DNA from: Haberlea rhodopensis
Lineage: Eukaryota; Streptophyta; Magnoliopsida; Lamiales; Gesneriaceae
Reading direction: 5' to 3'
NCBI GenBank assembly: GCA_907163345.1
Contig: CAJQUN010000024.1
Span: 5,828,001-5,892,000, forward strand
Length of the DNA: 64,000 bases
Notes under the pieces: generated by a model
The model's database searches: none
Seen by the model: only the letters and a program-made list of their open reading frames with translations
Told to the model about the DNA's origin: nothing
Shown here: positions 11,103 to 20,261 of the stretch, piece after piece
Position numbering within the stretch: position 1 is the first letter of the stretch
Layout of the letters: every line of letters begins with the position of its first letter
Program-made: the position numbers and the translations under genes

Positions 11103-11691
11103 AGATCTTTTTTAAAAACAAAAGTTTGGAAAGTGGACTTTGTGAATAAAGATTTATCCACCATGAATTTATTTGTAGACATTTTTAAAATGAAGATTTA
11201 TGTGCAAATAGTATTTGGAAAGGGTATTGGGCCACAATTCCCCTTTTTATTAGTTAAATGTTGGACCTTCGAAATCCGCTACATGGGTTTACGGCCTTGG
11301 GCCTTGATTTTTAATGGGTCACTGTATTTTGTAAATGTGTCAATGATTTAAATAAATTAATAAATGGGAAATTGCAAGGAAGTACTCTTTTGGGAAACTT
11401 AAATCACTTAAGTCTTGTGAAAAAAATTTAGTGCAAGAAAATCCAAGTTGGAGAAACTTGTATTCAAATAGGTCCAATTTTAAAATTTTCAAATCAATTG
11501 GGTATTTTATTTGACTCTTTTATCCCTCAATGGTTAGGTGAGATTGCATTCTATTCCCTAGGTTTTTGTTTAGTTTACAAAATGGTCTCTATATAATATT
11601 TAATTATCTTTTATATCCATATATTTATAAAAAATTGGCATTTAATGTCTTCTTTTTACAAGTCCCCGTTTTAACGATCATTGGCACAAAA

Positions 11692-11704
11692 TGGTATCAG
11701 AGCC
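11692..11704 (+). other. Viral tRNA-Met primer-binding site
   Basis: TGGTATCAGAGCC is complementary to initiator tRNA-Met and is the conventional origin of caulimovirid genomes, where minus-strand synthesis begins and a DNA discontinuity remains. It lies 80 bp upstream of the first viral ORF. Confidence 0.92.
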
Positions 11705-11784
11705 TAGGTTTATTCTGGAAATACTATGATAATATCTTGAATATTAATTTGTAACATATACGGAGGAGACGATTCAAGAAAATT

Positions 11785-12096
11785 ATGGACCCGAACGAAT
11801 GTTCGAAGTGTCATTCTTACAGGTGGTATTTCCAGAAATTGGAAAAACTAAACCAGAAGCATATGGCAGAAGCTCAACGTTTCAGCCATAAGTGGAAACT
11901 TTTACGAGGAACAGGTTTATTAGATACACCCGGAATAAACCATTACAAGAAACTCGAAAGGATGGCTAAGAGGCTCCATCAAGTGAACCTCAAACTACAG
12001 TTCGAGTTAGCTGAACTTCAGGAGGACGATCATCCTGAACATGAAGATGTGTTTCCAGCCACCAATGATCCAATAGGGTCTGGACCGGATGATTAG
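11785..12096 (+). CDS. Pararetrovirus first small ORF, unknown function
   Basis: The intact 103-residue frame starts at the first substantial ATG after the primer site. It is charged and mostly helical, with a CSKC near the N-terminus and an acidic C-terminus (PATNDPIGSGPDD). Small upstream proteins of this kind occur in several caulimovirid genera, but I cannot assign it to a named family. It overlaps the next small frame by 8 bases (ATGATTAG at 12089-12096), which suggests coupled translation. Confidence 0.6.
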   Translation: MDPNECSKCHSYRWYFQKLEKLNQKHMAEAQRFSHKWKLLRGTGLLDTPGINHYKKLERMAKRLHQVNLKLQFELAELQEDDHPEHEDVFPATNDPIGSGPDD

Positions 12097-12250
12097 GATG
12101 GGAAAACCAACCTTTCGAGAAATCGAGCCAGATTCTTCTAAGATATCCCAAGATCTTAGAGAAATCCAGAAGACAGTGCAACGCTATGGTTACCTTCAAT
12201 ACCATGTCCCTGCAAGATCCATCAGATTCAGAGTCAGATGGAGATTATGA
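12089..12250 (+). CDS. Pararetrovirus second small ORF, possibly frameshifted
   Basis: This 53-residue frame starts in the overlap with the preceding ORF. Its N-terminal part (ISQDLREIQKTVQRYG) looks like a short coiled coil. The C-terminal 15 residues look random. An alternative frame over 12200-12253 gives an acidic end, PSDSESDGDYD, so this ORF may carry a frame change. Function unknown; a virion-associated protein is possible. Confidence 0.4.
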   Translation: MIRMGKPTFREIEPDSSKISQDLREIQKTVQRYGYLQYHVPARSIRFRVRWRL

Positions 12251-12459
12251 TTAAACATCAGAAGGAGATTCTTGAAAACCTTCAAGATGTTCAATCCCAA
12301 GTGAATGAATTGGAGTCAAGGCCAAGTCCGACAGGAAGAAGGAACGGAGGATGGTTGCCACCATCTTACGGAACAGAACCTCTTTTACACCAAAAAGGGA
12401 AAGCAGAAGAGGTCCGGAGGCCTTTGACGGAGACTGAAAAAATGATTGCAGTCCTATGA
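12238..12459 (+). CDS. Pararetrovirus third small ORF, virion-associated-protein-like
   Basis: 73 residues. An N-terminal coiled coil (HQKEILENLQDVQSQVNELE) is followed by a proline- and glycine-rich, basic tail. That layout is like caulimovirid virion-associated proteins, which oligomerise by a coiled coil and bind nucleic acid through the tail. Assignment rests on layout only. The stop overlaps the ATG of the next ORF as ATGA at 12456-12459. Confidence 0.45.
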   Translation: MEIMIKHQKEILENLQDVQSQVNELESRPSPTGRRNGGWLPPSYGTEPLLHQKGKAEEVRRPLTETEKMIAVL

Positions 12460-13904
12460 GGAGAACCATTACATCCCACAAAGTAATGGAAAGAAACAAC
12501 CTGGAAGATCTTCATGATCTTCCTGATTCATTTGCGGGATTAAATCTCGTAGAAATCAAGACAGGAGAGCTTGTACAAAGACCTCCACCACAAGAGAGCT
12601 TCGGGTCACACAATCCAGCCGAAGGAGATCAAAGTATGCCACATAGGGAAGATTTCACTTCAGCAACTTTGGATCCCCCAGTTGGAACAAGGAACCGTTC
12701 CCGAAGGCCAGATATTCATCAGACGCCCTACGGGAAATCGCAGCTAGATCCAATCCATCCATATGGACTTATGCTCAACATGGATATTTTGGATTTCAAA
12801 AACAGAGAAATTCTTATTGATGAATGGGCTTCAGCAATGAGAATAGCAGCAGGAACACTTGACTTAAGCAAAGAAGGATTCATTTTACTTCTAAAAATGA
12901 GTCTGTAAGGATCAGTTAAGATTTCCTGGGATCTTGGAGACCCAGGAACCAAGGAAGAAGTCCTAGCCGGAGAGTCCCTGAAAGAGATCGTGGACAAAAT
13001 GGCGAGATTCTTCAAAATCTGTTTCATCGGAATAAGCTACTTCGAAGGAATGGAGGAAGAGAAGGCTAAGAAATACAGACAAGCTCTGATTAGCCTGGAA
13101 CTACTTGACATCTGCTATGTAGACGAATACATCAAACTCTTTACAGAGTATCGATGGAAGTCAAAGATAGCGGAGAAGGATGCAGCAGAGCTATTCTTTG
13201 CCAAAATTCTGAGCCCATTGAGAGAAATGCTTATCCAGAAGTATACACCGCATGCAATCGAGACGGTGTCCAGGAGAATGTAATTTCTCAAAGTAAAGCT
13301 GGCGGAGTGGTGCTACCAAGCAAAGCTCCAGAAAAATTTCAAGAAGCTCAGAGGAATCAACAAAATGGCTCCTCTTTGTTGTACGAGAAATTATATCCCT
13401 ACAATCATTGGGAAATACCCACAAAGGCGAAAGATGAAGAAGCACAAAAGTCATCCATATGCCCGAAGAGGTAGTTCACAAAGAAGTAGGTCTTCATGGA
13501 GAACTAGAAGGGTCTGGTCAAAACAGAAAGCCCGAAGCTACAGATCGGGGCAAAGATCAGGACCAACAAGAAGTAGAATCTCGTCGACAGGTTCTAATCA
13601 AGCCAGTTCTAGCAGAACACCATCAAAGAAAACTTTCAGACGCACACCTACTCATGCAAATGAGAGTTTTAGAGATTGTAATTGCTGGACATGCGGAGCA
13701 AGAGGACATATCTCTACAGATTGTCCAGAAAATCAAAGTCGTGGAGTAAGACAGTTCGAGCATACCAAGGAATTTGAGGATGCTGTCTATTTTCAGGATT
13801 TGGTGCAGGTGTATCAATTTGAGGATATTCCCTCAGATGAAAACATCTACGAAGAAGAGATCTATTCTGAGGATGGAGGTGAATCTAGCTCAGAATCAAA
13901 GTGA
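12456..13904 (+). pseudogene. Pararetrovirus capsid protein with CCHC zinc knuckle, broken
   Basis: This is the 5' part of the long viral polyprotein. One frame runs from the ATG at 12456 to the TGA at 13902-13904 and is interrupted by TAA at 12906-12908 and TAA at 13281-13283. The segment around 12800-13270 is the helical capsid core (EWASAMRIAAGTLDLSKEGF, then KMARFFKICFIG). A basic stretch rich in R, S and K follows (13410-13640), then CWTCGARGHISTDC at 13684-13725, the capsid zinc knuckle that binds RNA. An acidic tail comes after. The capsid packages pregenomic RNA and DNA. With two internal stops no full protein can be made. Confidence 0.82.
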
Positions 13905-15122
13905 AGGAGAGTTCCTTCAGCACGTAATTAGAGAAGAGTTGTCGGGGTTTTTCTCGCATACCACAGTTTCTCATAAAACCCCTGATGATGATCATGAAAG
14001 AAGAGCCAAAGCTTCAAATGTATGATGGATTTACAATTGGAGCAATGGAAAAAGCCATGGATATGATTGGTCTTCGTAGCAGGAAGCATCAGATTATCCA
14101 TAGGATGACAACAGGTGAATTTGCGATCCAATGGAATTCACGGGAAACCAAATTGAGATGCAGTTAATCACCTATAGAGAAATCCAGGAGATTAAGAACA
14201 AGGTCAAAAGAGAGGTTGCTAATACACTCTCATGGATTCATATCGGAGCCATAAGAGTTATCATCAAAGCAACATTTAAGGAAGGAATTGATTCGCCCCT
14301 CAACCTGCCGATCTTTGACAAGAGAATCCCGAACCTCAAAGATTCTTATTTGGGAGCAGTGGCAGGAAATCTGTATGCAGGAAAGATGGCCTTCAACATC
14401 TATCCGAGGATTGCATACAATTTAGGAGATCGAGACTTCAACAAAGTTCTCACTCTTAATCAAGATTTTAAAAGAAAAGATTTGATGAAATAAGGGAACA
14501 GGCCTTACTCGATCACCTACAAGGTGTCATACGCACTCTCGAATACTCATCATTCCGAGGTATTCTTGAGAAAGGAATTCATCGAAGTCCCCAGAATCTT
14601 CGAAGACTTCGCCAAAGCAGTATTGCCGGACATCATTGATACTCCGACAATAGGAGAGATCGACATGAGGATACAAGATCAACCTATTCTGAACAGAAGC
14701 AAAAGCCTCATGAACGAGCCAAGAAGGATGTCTTTCAACAGGATAGGTTAATCAGCAACTATCCAGGGGAAAAACAGAATGCAGCCTCAAGCAGGATTCA
14801 GAAAGTTCCTGATATATTCCAAACAATAGGAAAACTGAAATGCCCACAAGGCTGGAGAGAAGTGCAGATAGTTTTTGACATCACCGAGAAGAACAATATC
14901 TTCCCATGCGATGTCCTATATTATTTGCAACAACTTACAGTTGGCAAATTTCAAGGAAACCTTCAAATTGGTGAAATTGATCTCACAATTGAAGGAATTG
15001 CCGGACGGATCCCAGAACAGCTTATTCTAGGGATTGAATTTCTCGAGGAACATAAACCTTGGGAAAGATTGCATGATGGAATGGAGTTCACGGTGGAAGG
15101 GAAAAGATATCGAATCAAATGA
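13905..15122 (+). pseudogene. Pararetrovirus movement protein and linker to the protease cistron, broken
   Basis: The polyprotein continues through several frames: about 13905-14020, then 13985-14165, then 14131-14751, then from about 14690 to the stop at 15120-15122. The 30K movement-protein core is in the third of these: WIHIGAIRVIIKATF, KDSYLGAVAGNL and ITYKVSYALSN. A TAA at 14491-14493 interrupts that core. Movement proteins carry virus through plasmodesmata. The last part (VFDITEKNNIFPCDVLYYL) is an uncharacterised linker domain. At least four frame changes and one stop disable the region. It ends in an ATGA overlap with the protease ORF. Confidence 0.8.
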
Positions 15123-15613
15123 CCACCAGTCCATTCTCCATATACATCTCCGTCGGGATGTTATATGAAAAATATCGGGCAGAATATTTTGCAGCCTACA
15201 TTGACTCAGGAGCTGGAATATGCACTGTCATGCGAGAAATCTTCCCCAAAGACGTTGGTGAGAAATTACCAGCCATTGTCGGAAGAGACTTTTCCAAACG
15301 GATCCTTATTCTTAATGAAGGAGTCCGAGGAGCGAAAATAATTATCGGCGGAGCAGGTGGTACCCCATGGTACAAAGTTAAAACTCCACCTATTTATTTC
15401 CATGACACAGGCGCTGATATGCTGTTAGGAAACAATTTCCTACAGACATTCAAGCGGTTCACACGGGAGAACGATACCAGGAGACTTATTTTCACAACCC
15501 TTTGTGATCATAAGATTATGGTGCAGAGACTACGGGAGGCGTTCACAGAAAATTCCCTATTAGTTTTCGCAACAAGCGTGGTGATGACGGAAAACTTCGA
15601 CACCCAAAGATGA
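15119..15613 (+). CDS. Pararetrovirus aspartic protease, separate cistron
   Basis: The intact 164-residue frame contains the retropepsin active site YIDSGAG (Asp codon at 15203-15205) and the downstream flap/core motif GADMLLGNNF. It should cleave the viral polyproteins. It starts at an ATGA overlap with the frame before it (15119) and ends at an ATGA overlap with the RT frame (15610). In the caulimovirid genera I know, protease and RT share one reading frame, so a free-standing protease ORF is unusual. Small indels could in principle have created both junctions, but two exact ATGA overlaps make that less likely. Confidence 0.8.
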   Translation: MTTSPFSIYISVGMLYEKYRAEYFAAYIDSGAGICTVMREIFPKDVGEKLPAIVGRDFSKRILILNEGVRGAKIIIGGAGGTPWYKVKTPPIYFHDTGADMLLGNNFLQTFKRFTRENDTRRLIFTTLCDHKIMVQRLREAFTENSLLVFATSVVMTENFDTQR

Positions 15614-17223
15614 AAGATCAGCAAAAATTTGGAGAGGCAATTCTTCAGTTCCGACAACAAGGTCCTAGTGAAATGGATTCTCAAACTTTTGACTGGGTTA
15701 ATATCAAGTCTTTCAGAGAGCAGGATGAGGAAAGAGTAACTCCAGAAACCCTGTTGCTACTGAAAAATGCTTTACGAGAAGAAGTTCCACAACCTGAATC
15801 TACCCTCGAAGAGCGAATCACTCTAGAGGATATAAAAAGGAAGATTCGTAGAAACTACAACGAGGATCCACTGGCATGGTGGAACAAAAATGAGCTCAGA
15901 GCTACTTTGAAGGTGAAAATTGGAAAAGAAAATGAGTTTGTTAGGAACAGGCCGATCCCCATGAACCAGGAAGATCGGAAAGATATGCAGATCATACTTA
16001 AGGAGCATCTTGACCTTAAGTTAATCTCAGCAGGTATTTCTCCATACAGCAGCCTAGGATTTCTGGTAAGGAATCATGGAGAAATTAAACGAGGAAAGCC
16101 GAGATTGGTGATCAACTATAAAGGGATCAACGAAATCTTGGAGTTCGATGGATATTTTATCACAAGCAAATAACATTTGGTAAATAGCATTAAGAATGCC
16201 AAAGTGTTTTCTAAATTAGATTGCAAGTCTGGGTTCTACCAGATTAAAATGGAGGAAGCAAGCAGAAAGTTCACAGCATTCTTCACACCACAAGGACATT
16301 ATATCTGGAATGTCATGCCAATGGGATTAGCAAATGCTCGCCAGATATCTCAGAGGAAGATGGATAATCTTTTCAAGGATTACTTCAGCTTCATGTTCGT
16401 GTACATTGACGACATCCTCATAGCGTCAAAAAACATGAAAGAACATCTTAAACATCTGGAAATCTTTTCAGACGTTTGTTACAAGGAAGGATTGGTGCTT
16501 TCCGAAAAGAAAGCAGTAATTGCTACAAGACAGATCGAGTTCCTTGGAATCGAGATCGACGAATCTGGAATCATCCTTCAAAATCATATTGTTGAAAAAG
16601 TACAAGGATATCCGGATGACCTCAAGGATTTAAAACAACTTCAGAGTTTTCTAGGAGTTGTTAATTTTGTCGGGATGTTTATCAACAATCTAGCAAACCA
16701 GAGGAAGGTGTTCAGTCCACTACTCAAAAAAGATGTTAAGTTTGAGTGGAATGAAGATCACAGACAAGCTGTCAAACAGCTGAAGGAGATTTGCAGGCAA
16801 CTACCAAAGCTTGCAATACCAAACGACGAGGATGAACTGGTATTATACACAGATGCCAGTGATCATTGGTGGGCTGCAGTTCTACTGAAAATTACACCAG
16901 AAGTAGAAGTGCCATGCAGATATTGCAGTGGGCTATTTGATAACAGCGAAGTTATTAGATGGCACATCAACGAGAAGGAGTTCTTTGCTGTTCGAAAGGC
17001 TTTGAAGAAATGGCCAATTTTCCTACTTGCAAAGAAATTTATCTTGAAAATAGATAATACGAGTGTCAAAGCCTTTTTAAAAAATAAAATTGAATCAAAA
17101 CCAGAAAAGGCTAGACTTTTAAGATGGCAAGCTGAATGCCAATATTATGATTATGATATTGTCATTGTAAAATCTGATAAAAATATTCTTGCAAATTTTT
17201 TGACGAGAGATGGAAGCGAGTGA
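15610..17223 (+). pseudogene. Pararetrovirus reverse transcriptase and RNase H, one internal stop
   Basis: One frame spans the whole interval with a single TAA at 16171-16173. RT motifs in order are RPIPMNQEDR, GFLVRNHGEIKRGKPRLVIN, KLDCKSGFYQI, FMVFYIDD-type catalytic YIDDILIAS (TAC at 16402), and LSEKKAVIATRQIEFLG. RNase H follows with LYTDASDHWWAAVL, HINEKEFFAVRKAL and LKIDNTSVKAF, giving the expected acidic residues. The enzyme copies pregenomic RNA into DNA. Apart from the single stop the domain is well preserved. The end overlaps the next frame by 14 bases. Confidence 0.9.
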
Positions 17224-18528
17224 AGCTAATTCCATCATCACGAGATCAAAGCACCTCCGAGAAAATCTGGAGGAGCTAGACAAGAAGATCAACGGCCTGG
17301 TGATTAATTCTCAGGTTGCGGGTCAAGTACAGGAACTGGATCTCACGAAGGTCCAACAGGCTATGAAGGCTACCATGCAGGCTCACACCTATTTATGGGA
17401 CAGTCTTTATATTCCCCTCCGACAGGATGCTTCAGCAGTGAAGCTAAAGTCGTGTTTCAGATAGCCGGGCTCATCAACCGGTGTGGAGGATTCAAGTACC
17501 GCCACTATAGGTCCTAGTATTGATCCTTTCGGGGAAGATACAGAAGGAAAAATTGATTCCAAGGTATCTGGGATATCTGAAGAATCAAGCCAACCCAGCA
17601 CCTCAGGGGTTAAGGAGGGAGAGATTAATCTTAGACCATCGGCGGGCAAATCTAAGGTTAATACTAACGAGAATATTGTTTCCCCAGCCTCCCCTTTGCA
17701 GGAATATCAAAGATCATGGGAGAAACTTTGTATAAGAGTGGGTATAATTCCTGGAAAATTTACAGCAGACTGGTCAGGAAAATACCCAAGAATGTGGATG
17801 CATCCTGGTGTCAAACCAGAAAGTGTTCGTGAGTGGTTTGATTTTGGCTGCCTAGCCTCAGTCTTTACCACATCACCAAGTTTTCCGGAAATCGCAAAAT
17901 TACCGGACTGGATCTATGAAGGAGTATATGACTCATGGCAAAATAATCATACACTTGGACGAGGAGATGTTCTGGAGCTGAAATTCATTACTGCAGCCCC
18001 AGAAATTACAGGAAAAGATCTTCACCTAGCTTTCATTTTGTAAAGTTACAGAGACCTAACTGGAAGGCGATGGATCAAATAAAACCACCGCCTGAAGGAA
18101 CAACACTAGTTTCCCCGCTCACAGAAGATGACATTACTACCAGAAGAGCTTGGGGATTATGGGTCTGTCTTACTGAGATGGACAAAGTCAAGTATCCGTT
18201 CAAAATCTTCCAGAAAACAGCGAACGGATCATTCATGGTTAACTCCATGACAAGCCATACTACAAAATTTGCCGAGGACATCTTTGAAAAGAAGAGGCAA
18301 ATATTATGGGAAAACAAGATTCCGGCAACCAAAGAAACTAGCCGGAATTTCTGCAACATGGCTCATGTGGGAAGATGGCAGGACTACATCTGCCCGAGCT
18401 GCATAGAGCAGAAAGAGCCACTGTTCGGGAAAGGGTTCCCTGTCAAACGGGACCAGAAGAAAGATGACAAAGCAGGACCGGGCAAACGTGGAAGATTCCC
18501 ACGCGGACTGCAAAAGCCAAATTTTTAG
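17210..18528 (+). pseudogene. Pararetrovirus transactivator/viroplasmin-like protein, broken
   Basis: The frame opens at 17210 (MEASEANSIITRSK, coiled coil). It is interrupted by TAG at 17462-17464, continues in the same frame to 18043, and shifts frame near 18028-18036 into the frame ending at 18528. The stretch ESVREWFDFGCLASVF followed by LPDWIYEGVYDSW has the pattern of the conserved core of caulimovirus P6-type proteins. Near the end, CNMAHVGRW and ICPSC look like the short zinc-binding C-terminus, followed by a basic tail. P6 proteins form viroplasms and allow reinitiation on polycistronic RNA, which fits the start/stop overlaps here. The homology was judged from memory of the family pattern. 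Confidence 0.68.
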
Positions 18529-18667
18529 GGACCACATGGAGCCAAGAGACATGTGACTCTGACGAGGACCACTACCATTTGCAAAAGAAAACAAAATGGT
18601 AGGACCGCTCTTCGGCCGAAAGTCGAAGGGACCACAAGATACCAAACAAGAAAGAAGACGCATGCAA

Positions 18668-18733
18668 TGACGTCTGATTATAAACAAGAATTGAAGTCCG
18701 GATTTCACATCCACCTCCAGACTTCTATAAATA
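18668..18733 (+). promoter_or_regulatory. 35S-like pregenomic RNA promoter
   Basis: An as-1-type half site, TGACGTC (18668-18674), is followed about 50 bp later by CTTCTATAAATACC with the TATA box TATAAATA at 18726-18733. Spacing and context resemble the CaMV 35S core. It sits directly after the last viral ORF, where the family places this promoter. Transcription would start near 18760. Confidence 0.72.
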
Positions 18734-19264
18734 CCAAGGCATTCAGGAAGCTACGGACACCGAAAATTCTCCATAGTTTTCTGAAAAATAAATATTGTAG
18801 TCTCCAAGCTTTGTAATCTTCAGCTTTCTTAGCTTGGTAATATTTCTTTTCTTTCTTTCATTTCATAAGTGTCTCTCTGTAATATTGTTCTGTTTGTTTA
18901 CAGTTTATGTGTTCTTGAGTCAAGCCTCATCTATATGAGTGGCTAATCAAGTCCGTCTCCTCCCAAAAGGAGACGTTTTAATGTAATAGATATTATAAGT
19001 ATTCCAGAATAAAAATAAGGTTGTTGCCCAGCTATCTCCCAGATTTCTTTAAATCTTTTTTATATCTTGATTATACCTTACGCCCTAAGGTAGGAAACGA
19101 ATTAGGGTTGTGCTGTGCGGTTTCTGAAGGAGTCGGATAACTGGCAGACTAGCTTCGCCCGTGAGCTGAGGTTGAATGGTGAGGAGCCATTTCTAAAACA
19201 GTCTGGAGGCAGTAAGTTTTCGACTGGTGGCGCTGCGACCCACCTCACCCGGTGCCGTTATGGT
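18734..19264 (+). other. Pararetrovirus leader with polyadenylation signals and a stem-loop
   Basis: The non-coding viral leader runs from the expected transcription start to the end of the viral copy. Two AATAAA signals lie at 18787-18792 and 19008-19013. The second is about 250 bases past the start, the usual type of distance for terminally redundant pregenomic RNA. GTCTCCT and AGGAGAC at 18954-18973 form a 7-bp stem with a 6-base loop. In the circular genome this leader would continue into the primer site at 11692. Confidence 0.55.
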
Positions 19265-20261
19265 CAAAATGGTATATTTCTGTTTGCTAAAATTTTATTG
19301 TAATATGGAAGCATGTTGGGCCTTTTATTTTTTTTAACATGATCTTCAAATCGGGTTGTGAATTATAATTAGAAGAACGTTATATGAACTGTGAGTCCTT
19401 TGCAAAAGTATGCTCTTGGGTTCACCCGAGATGACAGAAACTGAAGGATCTCATATTCATAAATGCTACTGTTTCATGAATAATAGGATAAAGAAGATGA
19501 TAAATAGTATATAGATGCTTATTTGTTCTTTAAACATTTTCTTAGGGTTAAGAATGCAATTTTATTAAGAGTTGGTTGGACCATGTGGACCACATGGACC
19601 ATATGGGGGTTTTATAGTCATTTTAACCAAGAATGGACCTAAGTGAACTAAGGTTTTTTAACTAAACTAGAATGAATTAAGTTTCAGGAAAGGGTACCGC
19701 CCGCAATTTTCCCATTAATAAACTATGCTAAAAAAATAGATTAATAAACTGTGTAATAGGTTAGATTCAATATCGGCACTTCCAAATCATATATGGGCCT
19801 TTAACATGCAACGAGTGGCTCACTTGGACTTTTGAGTAGGATGGTTTCAATGGGCAATTATCAGGACCCATGCCCAAGGTTGGCCACCGCAGTTGCACTT
19901 GGAGGGCCGTAAAGTTGAAGGGTGATTAGAGATTAAAATGATTATTTTTAGTATATAAATTGTGATTTATTTTATTATTCAATTACATAAATACGCTCAT
20001 CGTAATTCTAAAAAATATAGTTTTTTATTATTCTTAGTATATAAATTGTAGGGTAGTTACACTTGAATGAGAATATTCACATTATGGTTGAAATGTCTTT
20101 AAGAGAATGCTCTAATGGACAACATCAACCAAACCAATATACATTGTTGTTTTGGGAAATCGTGAAGTGCATTACTCAACATCAATCAAAGTTTTGAATA
20201 AACTTTTCTAAAACTTTGGTACTTACATGAGGTAATTCTACTATAATGTTTACATGTTACA

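Larger units (their letters stand above)
11687..19275 (+). mobile_element. Endogenous pararetrovirus (Caulimoviridae), near full length, decayed
   Basis: In plus orientation the segment carries a tRNA-Met primer site, small upstream ORFs, capsid domain, CCHC knuckle, 30K-type movement protein, aspartic protease, reverse transcriptase/RNase H, a transactivator-like frame, and a 35S-like promoter with leader. The ends share the 11-bp direct repeat CAAAATGGTAT (11687-11697 and 19265-19275). The unique length is about 7.58 kb, within the family range. The capsid preceding the movement protein, with a transactivator at the end, resembles cavemo- and solendoviruses. I count at least five in-frame stops and five frame changes, so it is not expressed as intact proteins. 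It is an old virus copy fixed in the host genome. Confidence 0.9.
11365..19714. mobile_element. DNA-transposon-like unit with terminal inverted repeats, split by the pararetrovirus
   Basis: The left end TGGGAAATTGCAAGG is mirrored at the right end (reverse complement TGGGAAAATTGCGGG). Similarity continues inward about 75 bp at roughly 70 percent by eye, including GAAACTTAA and AATTTAGT/CCTTAGT stretches. A perfect 8-bp direct repeat, TTAATAAA, flanks it at 11357-11364 and 19715-19722. Removing the viral segment (11687-19275) leaves about 0.77 kb of non-coding DNA, the size of a non-autonomous element. TSD length fits hAT or Mutator. No transposase is visible. I infer that a MITE-like element inserted first and was later split by virus DNA. 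A unit that moved with the virus inside cannot be excluded. Confidence 0.72.

Noticed and set aside
19115..19303. 62-codon frame in the viral leader
   Set aside because: It begins with a non-ATG codon, has no family features, and lies in leader sequence expected to be non-coding.
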